From Lachnospiraceae bacterium UBA1712 (GTDB lineage Bacteria; Bacillota; Clostridia; Lachnospirales; Lachnospiraceae), in assembly GCA_002317175.1 (NCBI GenBank), contig DCJA01000018.1, positions 8,269 through 72,268 of the forward strand: a DNA stretch of 64,000 nucleotides, written 5' to 3'. This document shows, piece by piece, positions 27,688 to 37,083 of the stretch (the first letter of the stretch is position 1; every line of letters begins with the position of its first letter). Below the pieces are notes generated by a model that was not told the origin of the DNA, searched no databases, and was given only the letters and a program-made list of their open reading frames with translations. The translations under genes and the position numbers were made by a program.

Positions 27688-28836
27688 TCACTTTAAATCC
27701 CTAATAATTAAGCTTATATTTTTAATTAATTCACAAAGATCTCTGTATAAGCTTTTTCTCAGAATGAATAATCTGTTTCTATTTATTGCACACTTATTGT
27801 TCTTAATATAATCATCTACTATTTCTTTTTCTTCTAAACACAACATATTATTCTTACTTGCATACAATAATACATTGTCACATTTTGCATCCCATAATCT
27901 ATCAACATCAAGATTATATTCCTCAAACTCTTTCTTCATTGCAACATACGTTTTTTCCATTCCTTCATATAGCTTTATGTTTGCATCATAATTTGTCACT
28001 TTTTTGATTTTTTCATCGTCTAAAACTGTCTCAAGATTTTTATTATATTTTAATTCATCATATATTTCTGGCCAAATCAACCTAAACACCTCGATAGGTA
28101 CATGTACTACTTTCGGTTTAATCTCCAATATTATCCCGATTATTTTTATAACATCATCCCAATAGATTTCATTAGTATTTGATGAAATATTAAAATCATT
28201 ATTAAATGAATTCTCATTTCCAAACAGTTTTACTACTGCTTTTGAAAAGTCTTCAATATGAATAACTGAATATTTCACATTTTCGCATGCTACAATCGGA
28301 GCACCTACAATAATCCTGTTAAATAACGTCCAACCAGGAGTTCTTGTTGCAATCGGAAAAGGAATTCTATAATCACCATATGTAACTGTTGGGCGAATAA
28401 TTGTATAAACAATATTATTATTTTTACAATAATCCCTTAAATATATTTCGCACGCTATCTTATCTCTAGTATATATCCAATCAGTGAAATTCTTTTCATC
28501 ATCTTCTTTTATTCTTCCACTTTTTCTATTATATATTCCTGCGGTAGAGACAAATATATATTGCTTGGTTCTATTAGCAAATGAATTAAGCGATATCTCA
28601 AGTTGTTTAACTGTGTATGCTAAACACTCTACAACTACATCAAAGGTCATATCTTTAATAGTAGTTTCAACCATTTGAATATTAAAAACATCTGCATATA
28701 GAGAAATAGCCCCATCAATATTTCTTGATTTATTATTCCCCCTTGTCAATGTATAAGTGGTATATCCACAAGAAACAGATTCCCTTACAAGCCCAGAACT
28801 TATTGTTCCAGTCCCCCCAGTAATTAACACCTTCAT
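27688..28836 (-). CDS. NAD-dependent epimerase/dehydratase family protein (extended SDR)
   Basis: 382 residues. Rossmann start MKVLITGGTGTISSGLVRES with a Gly-rich loop deviating from the usual GxxGxxG, followed by VVVECLAYT and YIFVSTAGIYNRKSGR. The usual YxxxK is replaced by a region reading YTRDKIACEIYLRDYCK, which still offers Tyr and Lys. The last 60 residues are Lys/Asn-rich and helical. Close to the sugar-nucleotide epimerase/reductase type used in polysaccharide synthesis; which sugar it acts on cannot be told. It lies 45 bases downstream of the flippase gene start region and is co-directional. Confidence 0.8.
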   Translation of the reverse strand: MKVLITGGTGTISSGLVRESVSCGYTTYTLTRGNNKSRNIDGAISLYADVFNIQMVETTIKDMTFDVVVECLAYTVKQLEISLNSFANRTKQYIFVSTAGIYNRKSGRIKEDDEKNFTDWIYTRDKIACEIYLRDYCKNNNIVYTIIRPTVTYGDYRIPFPIATRTPGWTLFNRIIVGAPIVACENVKYSVIHIEDFSKAVVKLFGNENSFNNDFNISSNTNEIYWDDVIKIIGIILEIKPKVVHVPIEVFRLIWPEIYDELKYNKNLETVLDDEKIKKVTNYDANIKLYEGMEKTYVAMKKEFEEYNLDVDRLWDAKCDNVLLYASKNNMLCLEEKEIVDDYIKNNKCAINRNRLFILRKSLYRDLCELIKNISLIIRDLK

Positions 28837-28881
28837 AAATTCAACCCTTTTATATGTATTAATAAGCTCTAAAAAATAACA

Positions 28882-30405
28882 CTACATATGTAGAAATGAC
28901 TCAACTAAACCAATTGCCTTTTTCATATATACATTTTTTAAATAAACAATCACTTGATTTAAAATTGAAACGCCCAATGCAATTAAAAGTTTTACGATTA
29001 GTTCACCATATCCAACAAGCTTTATCATTCCGCAAGCACCATATGTTATTAGTCCGCATATAACCACCATGCAAATATATTTTGCAACTTGTATCAGATA
29101 TGGTATTATTCGCTCTTTAAATATGGTTTTAAACAAGATAAGTATTAGCCAGGGCATTGCAACTAAAATATAACTAATAATGGTAGATAGTATTATTCCA
29201 TATAGCCCCCAATAATTAACCATTACAATATTACAAGCCAGATTAGTTCCAGCAGCAACTAATGGCCTAAATCTATCCTTATGCCATATTCCTGCTGCAT
29301 CTTTATAAGTTGCCCAAATCATTGTCAACTCATTAATATAAAAAAAGACTATAAAAAGAATAACTATGGAATTATTTAGGATTAACTCATCATCTTTTAA
29401 CCACATTTTCATAAAAGGCTGATATAGTGCTACCATACAACATACACATATGCATAATATAAAACATACCATAAATGTTAAAAGACTAAAATCATCATAA
29501 TTCTTCTTTCTACTTTCAGTAGCAATACTGTTTCCTATACTCGCGATCACAGAACTAAAAATAACGGTTACAAATCCACAAACTGAAAATATAATAAAAT
29601 AATAATTCTGATATATTGCCAAATCCGTAAGTCCAAGAAAGGCTGATATAACAATAGTATCAACAGAATTTACTACAATGGATCCTAATTTGATCGCAAA
29701 TAGATTCCTTATTCGAGTATTAATATCCTTCTTCTTGTCTTCCTCCAATTCTCCATATGGCTTATAAGAAGGATACGTCTTTTGCGCCACAATAGCAGTT
29801 ACAATATTCTGCAAAGTCTGTACCAATAGTGCTACAATAACAAACGCATAATAGTTCTTAATAATTATTAATGTGAAAATCTGACCACAATACTGAATCG
29901 TGCTCATTACTAAACCAGTTTTACTAATCAAATCATTACGCTGATTAGCCTGTAACACACTAGCTTTGTATGCAAAAAGCCAATATGAAAGAACTGTCAC
30001 CACCAAATTCATATAGTATAAAACATACAGACTAACATCACTTGGGACTTCGCCTTTTATTAAATAAGGCAAAAATGGAGTAAGCGCAACTCCTATTATC
30101 GCTATTACTCCACCGACAATTCTGTAGTAAGTTCTGTATAACTTTAACAATGCGCAAATAGTTGCTGTATCATCATTTGCTATTGGCTTATACATTCCAA
30201 ATACCATTGCCGACCCCACTCCCAGTTCAGCAAGATTAAGTACCTGAAGAATTGAAGCAAACAAAGAATTTAAACCAACATATTCTATGCCTAGGTAATA
30301 GATAATTACTGTTCGTATAACAAACGGTAGAATAACTTGATATATTTTTAATAGCATTCCATACAACAAATTCCTGGAAGCATTTTTAGTTCTACTAGTG
30401 CTCAT
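28882..30405 (-). CDS. Polysaccharide flippase (Wzx/MATE-like)
   Basis: 507 residues from the ATG at 30405, with GGGAA five bases upstream. Twelve to fourteen membrane helices. The start SRNLLYGMLLKIYQVILPFVIRTVIIYYLG and LNLAELGVGSAMVFGMYKP match the lipopolysaccharide/teichoic-type flippase family. It would move the undecaprenyl-linked repeat unit across the membrane for the Wzy-like protein at the end of the locus. It is preceded by the relic of a pyruvyltransferase gene. Confidence 0.92.
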   Translation of the reverse strand: MSTSRTKNASRNLLYGMLLKIYQVILPFVIRTVIIYYLGIEYVGLNSLFASILQVLNLAELGVGSAMVFGMYKPIANDDTATICALLKLYRTYYRIVGGVIAIIGVALTPFLPYLIKGEVPSDVSLYVLYYMNLVVTVLSYWLFAYKASVLQANQRNDLISKTGLVMSTIQYCGQIFTLIIIKNYYAFVIVALLVQTLQNIVTAIVAQKTYPSYKPYGELEEDKKKDINTRIRNLFAIKLGSIVVNSVDTIVISAFLGLTDLAIYQNYYFIIFSVCGFVTVIFSSVIASIGNSIATESRKKNYDDFSLLTFMVCFILCICVCCMVALYQPFMKMWLKDDELILNNSIVILFIVFFYINELTMIWATYKDAAGIWHKDRFRPLVAAGTNLACNIVMVNYWGLYGIILSTIISYILVAMPWLILILFKTIFKERIIPYLIQVAKYICMVVICGLITYGACGMIKLVGYGELIVKLLIALGVSILNQVIVYLKNVYMKKAIGLVESFLHM

Positions 30406-30536
30406 ATGATTTCCCTTTTTTATTCTAAACACAAGGCTTCTCTAGAATAATTCATCATTCATTCTCTTTGTTTGTATATTTTACATTATGTATAATCACT
30501 TCTTATAAGTTAAATAGTTCCGCAGAAATAACAGTT

Positions 30537-30720
30537 CTAAATCTCCCAAAGTTCAAGTAAAGACTCTATTCTTCCAATCATTCCTTCCACATCAGGCTCC
30601 TAATATCTAAAAGTTGAAAACTTCTTTTCAAATATAATAGAAAAAAGTGTAGTATGAACCGAATCGGCAAACGCTTTAAGCCCCCTCACTTTCTTCTATA
30701 TATCCATTCCATTTTACGCT
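30537..30720 (-). pseudogene. Relic of a second polysaccharide pyruvyltransferase
   Basis: The 340-base gap between the flippase and the intact pyruvyltransferase is not empty. On the minus strand one frame reads AFADSVHTTLFSIIFEKKF, then STFRY, a TAG, and EPDVEGMIGRIESLLELW. This mirrors the C-terminal core of the neighbouring enzyme (TDSFHGTVFSILFKKRFVVF...MESRIDSLL). An upstream piece in another frame (ERKMEWIYRRK) could be the preceding helix, which suggests a frameshift. Only the last 55 codons or so remain. The alignment was made by eye. Confidence 0.65.
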
Positions 30721-30745
30721 CGATATTCATAAAAAAATAACTATT

Positions 30746-31867
30746 TTATAATTCCAGTGAATTTACAATAAACTTCTTAGCTCGCTCTTTTTCAATTTCT
30801 AACTGTTCTTCCACCCCTGAGTAATCAACCATAATAGGGAAAAGCGACGGATTATTTATGTCATCTTTACATTTTTCAAATTTGAATTTTGTCAATAACG
30901 AATCAATTCTACTTTCCATATCATTTCCGTTTTCTGTAGCAAACCTTTCAAAAACAACAAACCGTTTTTTAAAGAGAATTGAAAATACAGTTCCATGAAA
31001 AGAATCCGTCACTATGCATTCTGCGTGATTTACTAACCATACAAATTCATCAGGCGTAGTAAGAAATTCTTTCATATTCTTTATGCATCCATCACTTAAA
31101 AACTCAATATCCAAGCTAATAACTCTTGCATCCAACTGACTACTTAAGTCTTCAAGATATTTTTTAATTTTCATATTCTTTTCACCTAAAAAATACGATA
31201 AGATATATTTCTCACCCTTAACATAAGCAGGTTTTTTTTCAACAGAAACCCACTTTTCCACTCCAAGAAGCATCGTTGGATCCATCACAACTGTCACATC
31301 TCTATTTATCAAATCCTTAATAATATCTTTTCCAGAATTCTCTCTAGTAGATATTGCTTTGAATTTCGGCAACTCTCTGCGAAATATTTCTTCATATCCA
31401 TCCGCTATTTTACGAGCTCCAAAACTAGCTGCAAATGCAATCCGCTGGTTATCATCTGCAAAAAAAGCTAGATGATTTAATAAATCGCAGCAAACCACTT
31501 CAAAATTTGCATTCCAAATCTGGTCACTTCCACAAATAAAATAATCATACTCTTCTTTCAAATTATTTGGAGCATGATTATTAGAAACGCTTATATTTGA
31601 AAAACTAATATACTTTTTATTAAACTTATCAAACTTCCTTTTTCTCTTTCTAGTACCAAAATTTGTATTTTTCTTTTTCAGAATCAATTTCAATAATTCT
31701 TTAGTTAAATATAATACTTTAGTTTTTCCATGCAAATCTCTTGAAGTTTCTCTTCTTATTGTATCCACCATCAACCCAAATGATTTAAGATATTCTTGCA
31801 TGGCATAGTTCTGCAGTCGATTACCATAATTAGCCCCGTCTGCAATTGTTAATATCGCAACTTTCAT
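30746..31867 (-). CDS. Polysaccharide pyruvyltransferase family protein
   Basis: 373 residues. MKVAILTIADGANYGNRLQNYAMQEYL is the usual N-terminal motif, YFICGSDQIWN the middle motif and VTDSFHGTVFSILFKKRFVVFER the C-terminal motif of the CsaB/PssM-like family. It transfers a ketal pyruvate from phosphoenolpyruvate to a sugar, giving the polysaccharide negative charge. FrhB-like proteins such as the one at 25385-27202 often accompany this family. Start ATG at 31867; the upstream glycosyltransferase ends 20 bases earlier. Confidence 0.88.
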   Translation of the reverse strand: MKVAILTIADGANYGNRLQNYAMQEYLKSFGLMVDTIRRETSRDLHGKTKVLYLTKELLKLILKKKNTNFGTRKRKRKFDKFNKKYISFSNISVSNNHAPNNLKEEYDYFICGSDQIWNANFEVVCCDLLNHLAFFADDNQRIAFAASFGARKIADGYEEIFRRELPKFKAISTRENSGKDIIKDLINRDVTVVMDPTMLLGVEKWVSVEKKPAYVKGEKYILSYFLGEKNMKIKKYLEDLSSQLDARVISLDIEFLSDGCIKNMKEFLTTPDEFVWLVNHAECIVTDSFHGTVFSILFKKRFVVFERFATENGNDMESRIDSLLTKFKFEKCKDDINNPSLFPIMVDYSGVEEQLEIEKERAKKFIVNSLEL

Positions 31868-31887
31868 CCACTATCTCATTCTTTCTT

Positions 31888-32838
31888 CTATTTCATAATA
31901 ATACAACGAATTCCCAAAATCATTTTTGTCTTAATCGTAAAATCTTCATCTCCAAAAGTTAACATCATAATATACCGTTCAAATGCAAGAAAACGGCAAT
32001 AAATTCTAAACAACCAACAACTCAAGTTCGAATTTCTATAAAAATGTATATATATATCAAACTCATATTGAACGAATGAACAGAATAGTTGTTTATTATA
32101 ATTTTTAATTATTTTTTGCAATTCATGCAGCCCATATACTTCAGAAAAAACTTTCTTTTTGTTAGCTCTTGTAATCTTATTAAATTCAGACATCGCACTA
32201 TCATTGTATATACAATAGCAATATACATTATCGGATTCCACAAAGATATCATTGCACTTCAACAAATATCTAGCAACAAACAGCCTATCTTCCCCATATG
32301 ACACAAATTCATCAAAAAAAATATTATGTTCTTTAATAATCTTTGTTGCAAAAACTTTATTCCACAAGTAACCTTGATAACCAATCAATCCCTCTTTTAC
32401 CAGAGCCCCTAAAACCTCATCTTTCGAAACAGTGCCTTCTGTTTCAATCAATCTTCTGCTTGTATCATAATTGTCATCACAATTCAGAAAGTAGTTTGAG
32501 ATAAGCATCTCATGACCTTCGCACATACGGATACGTTTTGCAAGGCTATCTTCTACAATATAATCATCAGCATCAACAAAAACAACAAATTCTCCTCTGG
32601 CATGTATTAATCCAACATTTCTAGCAGCTGAAACCCCCTTATTATCTTGTTTATGATAATATAACCTACTATCAAAATTGTACCTATTTATAACCTGTTC
32701 GGAATTATCAATACTACCATCATTTACTATTATTAATTCTAATTCGATATCTTTCTGCGCTAAAATACTTTCAATACATCTAGCAACACTCTTTTCTGCA
32801 TTATATACAGGTATTATCACACTCACTTCAGGATACAT
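31888..32838 (-). CDS. Family 2 glycosyltransferase
   Basis: 316 residues from the ATG at 32838, which has GGGGGAG six bases upstream; the longer reading to 32889 has no such site. GT-A start EVSVIIPVYNAEKSVARCIESIL, nucleotide-binding IIVNDGSIDNSEQV, and the DxD-type VFVDADDYIV at about residues 88-97. The C-terminal third is helical and amphipathic, typical of membrane-associated GT2 enzymes. One of three consecutive transferases, probably adding one sugar of the repeat unit. Confidence 0.9.
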   Translation of the reverse strand: MYPEVSVIIPVYNAEKSVARCIESILAQKDIELELIIVNDGSIDNSEQVINRYNFDSRLYYHKQDNKGVSAARNVGLIHARGEFVVFVDADDYIVEDSLAKRIRMCEGHEMLISNYFLNCDDNYDTSRRLIETEGTVSKDEVLGALVKEGLIGYQGYLWNKVFATKIIKEHNIFFDEFVSYGEDRLFVARYLLKCNDIFVESDNVYCYCIYNDSAMSEFNKITRANKKKVFSEVYGLHELQKIIKNYNKQLFCSFVQYEFDIYIHFYRNSNLSCWLFRIYCRFLAFERYIMMLTFGDEDFTIKTKMILGIRCIIMK

Positions 32839-32895
32839 AATCCACTCCCCCGCATATTCTCTCATAATACCAATACACATAATTATCACAAAATT

Positions 32896-33882
32896 CTACA
32901 TAGATTTCTCATAATGTCTTTTTGCAATAAAGCGTACAAAATAATATACACCAAAATTCGATAACCTCAATATTTTTATCAAGCGCGACCTAATACAATA
33001 ATATAATGACTCTTGTTGTCTCAATTCATCATCAAATGCAATTATTTCTTTTCGCTTTGAGTCTAGTAAAAAAAATAATTTATACTGAGCTTCTATCATC
33101 ATTATGGTTCTCATTTTTACTATATTACTTACTGCGCTCTCTTCTTCGAGTTTCAAACATAATCTATCCAAGAGCAACGTTATCACGCCATGCTCTTTGT
33201 AGTGTCTTCGAAGACCTTCTATACACATGCTTTGATCATTTCTTCCCAACCTATAGCAATATATTTCTTTATCAAAATAAGATATTGTTTTACACAAAAG
33301 AATTGCTTTTACCATAAACTCAACATCTGTATAAAAACAATTTTCCGTTATTTTCACTTTATTTTTTAACAATTCAGTCTTAATACAAGCAGCATGCATT
33401 TGTAATAGCGGATACTGTTGTATACATTCCTCTATATTCTGCTCAAAAACATTCTTTAAGCCTAAAAAATCAACATTGCTTATTATTTTTCCATCAGCAT
33501 CATTAAATGCTATGTATGGTGATATAACAATATCCGATTCTGTCCTTGATAAATACTCAATAAACTCCGAAATATTATTTTCACAATAAAAATCATCCCC
33601 ATCTAGCTGCTTAAAATACTTTCCTCTTGCTTCCTCTATCCCTTTATTGACAGTTGATCCCCATCCTCCATTTTCTTTATTAAATATTCTAAATATTTCC
33701 GGATAATTCCTTTCATATTTTTGAGCTATCGATAAGGTTTCATCCGACGATCCATCATTAACTATCTCAACCTCAATTGAACCACGCTCTACCTTAGCAT
33801 TAACGAATTTTTCCAACGCATCTTCAATATATTGTTCAACATTATATGCAGCAATAGACACTGTCAATATACACTCACACAT
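32896..33882 (-). CDS. Family 2 glycosyltransferase
   Basis: 328 residues. LTVSIAAYNVEQYIEDALEKF, EIVNDGSSDETLSIA and KYFKQLDGDDFYCENN (DxD at about residue 95) define a GT-A family 2 enzyme. NKENGGWGSTVNKGIEEARG is the usual acceptor-side loop. The C-terminal 120 residues are helical. It sits 57 bases upstream of the next GT2 start and 35 bases after the GT4 gene. Donor sugar unknown. Confidence 0.9.
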   Translation of the reverse strand: MCECILTVSIAAYNVEQYIEDALEKFVNAKVERGSIEVEIVNDGSSDETLSIAQKYERNYPEIFRIFNKENGGWGSTVNKGIEEARGKYFKQLDGDDFYCENNISEFIEYLSRTESDIVISPYIAFNDADGKIISNVDFLGLKNVFEQNIEECIQQYPLLQMHAACIKTELLKNKVKITENCFYTDVEFMVKAILLCKTISYFDKEIYCYRLGRNDQSMCIEGLRRHYKEHGVITLLLDRLCLKLEEESAVSNIVKMRTIMMIEAQYKLFFLLDSKRKEIIAFDDELRQQESLYYCIRSRLIKILRLSNFGVYYFVRFIAKRHYEKSM

Positions 33883-33917
33883 TGATTAATAACTCCTTTT
33901 TTCTTAATCACATAAAC

Positions 33918-35153
33918 TCACCCTATCACATCCATAATAATTTTATTAAACTTTCTACCAAACTCTCGTCTTCCAAACTCAGAAATGACACGTTCCCTTA
34001 TATAATCCGAATCAAAGGAAATATTACCTAACAAATAATCATTTAATCCATCCGCCATACCTTCAACATCTACTACGCTATATATCCTTCCCATTTTTTC
34101 GTCAATATAATCCTCTACTCCTCCACATCTAGTAGAAAAAATAGGCAATCCACAGCATGCAGCTTCAAGCGCAGCCACCGGTTGACCTTCTTGGATAGAT
34201 GTCATAACAAATGCATCTGCTCTATTATAGATTTCACACATCTCATCATGAGTTACTTCTGGAATCAGCGTCGTTTTGTCAAAAAAACTTGTTTCTTTAA
34301 TTTTATTTTCAAATTGCAATATGTTTTTCGAATAGCCCTTATTAGCAGCATATCCTACAATCAAAACATTAAACTCTATTTTGGTCTTTGAATTCAGCCG
34401 ATTAATTACATCGATAAACATGTCATAATTCTTATAAAATGAATGTGATGCAACAATAAGAAATGTTTTGATCCTTTCATTATTTTTCTGCTTCTTAACA
34501 AATATTGAATCATCTACCATATTTCCAATATATACAATTTTAGGAAGACTAATATTCAATAGCATTAGTTGCCTTATTTTTTCTACGCTAATAGCAAGAA
34601 ACATTTCTGCATTTTCTATTGCGTATTTGTTTATATCAAAAAGAACTGTTCCTGGCCATGGTACTGGCCCATGCTCTCCTACTACAAATGGTTTGTTAAA
34701 ATATTGTGCTAAGCATTCCGTATAAAAAGCTTCTTTCTGAGCATCTACACAATAAAAAATGTCAACATTCTGATCCGTCTTTTTAAATAATTTAGTAATC
34801 TTTTTGTCTATTGTATTTCTTCTATACGTAGAAATATATTTTCCTACTCCTTCAATAGTGTTTCCGTTCATTTTTACTAGACAAGTTCTAACAAAATCCA
34901 TAATATATGCAAATAGCGGTATATATGCTACCGCTTCATATACTACAGTATTTTTTTCTTTCCCCACTAGCCTAACAATGTCATTCTCAAATATACTTTT
35001 TTTTATATATTCTCTGAATCTAAAAACAACCACGTCAGTTTCATCGCACAAACACAATGCCTGCTCTTTAAAAAAATTACCTTTATATGGATTTTCTTCA
35101 GTTGGATACCAATCCGATACCAAACATATTTTATTTTTCACACATTTCTCCAA
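33918..35153 (-). CDS. Family 4 (GT-B) glycosyltransferase
   Basis: 411 residues. N-terminal KICLVSDWYPTEENPYKGNFFKEQAL is the glycogen-synthase-like entry with the conserved Pro and Gly-rich segment. The C-terminal domain has TSIQEGQPVAALEAACCGLPIFSTRCGGVEDYI, the EX7E retaining signature of GT4. Cytoplasmic; adds one sugar with retention of configuration. It is located between the two blocks of GT2 genes. Confidence 0.92.
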   Translation of the reverse strand: MEKCVKNKICLVSDWYPTEENPYKGNFFKEQALCLCDETDVVVFRFREYIKKSIFENDIVRLVGKEKNTVVYEAVAYIPLFAYIMDFVRTCLVKMNGNTIEGVGKYISTYRRNTIDKKITKLFKKTDQNVDIFYCVDAQKEAFYTECLAQYFNKPFVVGEHGPVPWPGTVLFDINKYAIENAEMFLAISVEKIRQLMLLNISLPKIVYIGNMVDDSIFVKKQKNNERIKTFLIVASHSFYKNYDMFIDVINRLNSKTKIEFNVLIVGYAANKGYSKNILQFENKIKETSFFDKTTLIPEVTHDEMCEIYNRADAFVMTSIQEGQPVAALEAACCGLPIFSTRCGGVEDYIDEKMGRIYSVVDVEGMADGLNDYLLGNISFDSDYIRERVISEFGRREFGRKFNKIIMDVIG

Positions 35154-35205
35154 ATTCTAGATTTACTGGACTAATATCATCTTTAACGTAACACTCAAAA
35201 AAAAA

Positions 35206-36168
35206 TTAATCAATTATCTCCTTAACCGCTGTCATTCTTGGATAAATTCTGAATTTAAGTGCTTGCCCAACTCGACCATACTCAGTTATTTTAAACATGA
35301 TATTAAGAAAGATATTTTTATTATATTTTCTTTTTAGTACTTTACAAATTTTATAATGAAATGCGTCACTAGCGTTGCATTGCGACAAAATCAATTCATC
35401 GACAGCTTGCCTGTCTTCTATTATCTTTTTTTTCCACTTTGAATCATTTACAGTGGAAATCCCCCTACCATATTCATACAACACTAGTTTTTCTTCAGTA
35501 AATATTGGGTATATTCCTTCGTAAATAATCATTCTAAACAAGAAATCTTCGGCATACTTTACTTTTCCCAAAGCCATTTGAACATAATATAAATACATCT
35601 TACGTTCAAAGATGATAGCAGCTCCCACCGGTAAATCATCTAAAGCAATATAATGCCATGTTGCTTTTTTCATATCATCTCTCAAATACGCACTAAGCAT
35701 CTGAGGATGTGCTTTCACAGATACCGTCTTTTTAACACCATCCATATTAGTGTAAAAAATAGGGTCACAAAAAGACCACTTCCGTTTACTTTTTGTCATT
35801 TTATCAATCCACAATCTCAAACAATCAGATCCAATCAGCAAATCTCCGGGCCCAAGTAATTTAATATAAATGGAGTCAGTCTCACTAATACTTCCGTACA
35901 CATTTGCCAACGTGCCTAAATTAATAGAATTTAAAATCAATTTGTATTTATAAAAACATTTCTGTTCAAAATATGTCTCTATTTTGTCTTTGTTAAAGTT
36001 TTCACTTCCATCATCGGATACAATAATATTAAAATCTATATCACACTGTTTTATTACTGAATCTAGCGTATCACATACTTTCTTTATTTCTGAATTATAC
36101 GTAAGAACTACAACGGTAATTGTTGCTTTATCCGAAAAGTGTTTACCAAAAATTATTTGTTTATCCAA
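35206..36168 (-). CDS. Family 2-like glycosyltransferase
   Basis: 320 residues. TITVVVLTYNSEIKKVCDTLDSVIKQC and IIVSDDGSENFNKD show the GT2 nucleotide-binding fold. The DxD position reads LLGPGDLLIGSD, so the metal-binding pair is not canonical. The start at 36168 directly abuts the stop of the preceding gene at 36169, which implies translational coupling. Function as an active transferase is likely but less sure than for its neighbours. Confidence 0.8.
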   Translation of the reverse strand: MDKQIIFGKHFSDKATITVVVLTYNSEIKKVCDTLDSVIKQCDIDFNIIVSDDGSENFNKDKIETYFEQKCFYKYKLILNSINLGTLANVYGSISETDSIYIKLLGPGDLLIGSDCLRLWIDKMTKSKRKWSFCDPIFYTNMDGVKKTVSVKAHPQMLSAYLRDDMKKATWHYIALDDLPVGAAIIFERKMYLYYVQMALGKVKYAEDFLFRMIIYEGIYPIFTEEKLVLYEYGRGISTVNDSKWKKKIIEDRQAVDELILSQCNASDAFHYKICKVLKRKYNKNIFLNIMFKITEYGRVGQALKFRIYPRMTAVKEIID

Positions 36169-37083
36169 TCAATCTCCCCCAAAACCATCATCTCTTTTTG
36201 TAACATATTCAATCTTAGGATTAAAACTTATACCATCAATGGTTCCACCAATAATTACACCAATTCTGTTTTTTATATTATCTTTTGCAAACAACAATAC
36301 GCGAAGAATATGAATAGGTAGTCTTCCAATAAGATGAACCACTCCCTTAATTCCTTCTCGCTTATATAAATACACCTCATTTCTATATGCATACCTATAT
36401 CTATCTATCCTATTATCACAATCAGTAGCAACATTTGCACCATTATTGGTATTGGTCTTATGCACCACAATACTAGAATTAACTAAATAAGCTTTATATT
36501 TTCTACTTATTCTCCGTGTGAATTCCAAATCATCTGTCCAAATAAAGAATTCTTTAATAGGTAAACCTACATCATATATTATATCTTGAGGAATTAGCAA
36601 AGACACAAACGTTGCCATGCATATTGGAACGCATTCAGTATAAAAATCCTTAACTTTCTTTCTAATCCCCATTCTCGGAACATTCATATTACAAATACTC
36701 GAGTCTTTCCAAAGAACTTTACTAGCCAAAAAGCCCAAATTAGAATCGTTTGCGTTTATTATCAATTGTTCCAGTGCATCCGGCTCAGGAACACTGTCGT
36801 CATCCATCAACCAAATAAAATCATATTCGCTCTCCAGTGATCTTTTTATTCCAAAATTGAAACCACCTGCTCCACCTATATTTCCGCCTGTGTTAACATA
36901 ACAAATACTCCTATCCGAAGTATAATTACAAATAGCATCAAAGGTTCCATCAACACTATTATTATCTACAACAAGTATATCAAGATTTTTATAGGTTTGA
37001 TTAACTAAACTGCCTATATTTTCAACAAGCAATTCTTTTCTATTGTAGGTAACCACAATCGCAAGCACACTTGGATTATTCAT
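36169..37083 (-). CDS. Family 2 glycosyltransferase (rhamnosyl/galactofuranosyl-type)
   Basis: 304 residues. AIVVTYNRKELLVENIGSL, LVVDNNSVDGT, the Gly-rich NTGGNIGGAGGFNFGI and WLMDDDSVPEPDAL (DDD at about 88-90). The NxGGNIGGAGGFxxG pattern is characteristic of the WbbL/GlfT-like group that uses dTDP-rhamnose or UDP-galactofuranose. Its ATG overlaps the aminotransferase stop by four bases (ATGA). With a dTDP-aminosugar pathway just upstream, a dTDP-deoxysugar donor is an attractive but unproved guess. Confidence 0.9.
   Translation of the reverse strand: MNNPSVLAIVVTYNRKELLVENIGSLVNQTYKNLDILVVDNNSVDGTFDAICNYTSDRSICYVNTGGNIGGAGGFNFGIKRSLESEYDFIWLMDDDSVPEPDALEQLIINANDSNLGFLASKVLWKDSSICNMNVPRMGIRKKVKDFYTECVPICMATFVSLLIPQDIIYDVGLPIKEFFIWTDDLEFTRRISRKYKAYLVNSSIVVHKTNTNNGANVATDCDNRIDRYRYAYRNEVYLYKREGIKGVVHLIGRLPIHILRVLLFAKDNIKNRIGVIIGGTIDGISFNPKIEYVTKRDDGFGGD

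Noticed and set aside
35206..36168. Possible pseudogene status of the GT2-like gene with a non-canonical DxD
   Set aside because: The frame is full length, abuts its neighbour precisely and the rest of the fold motifs are intact.
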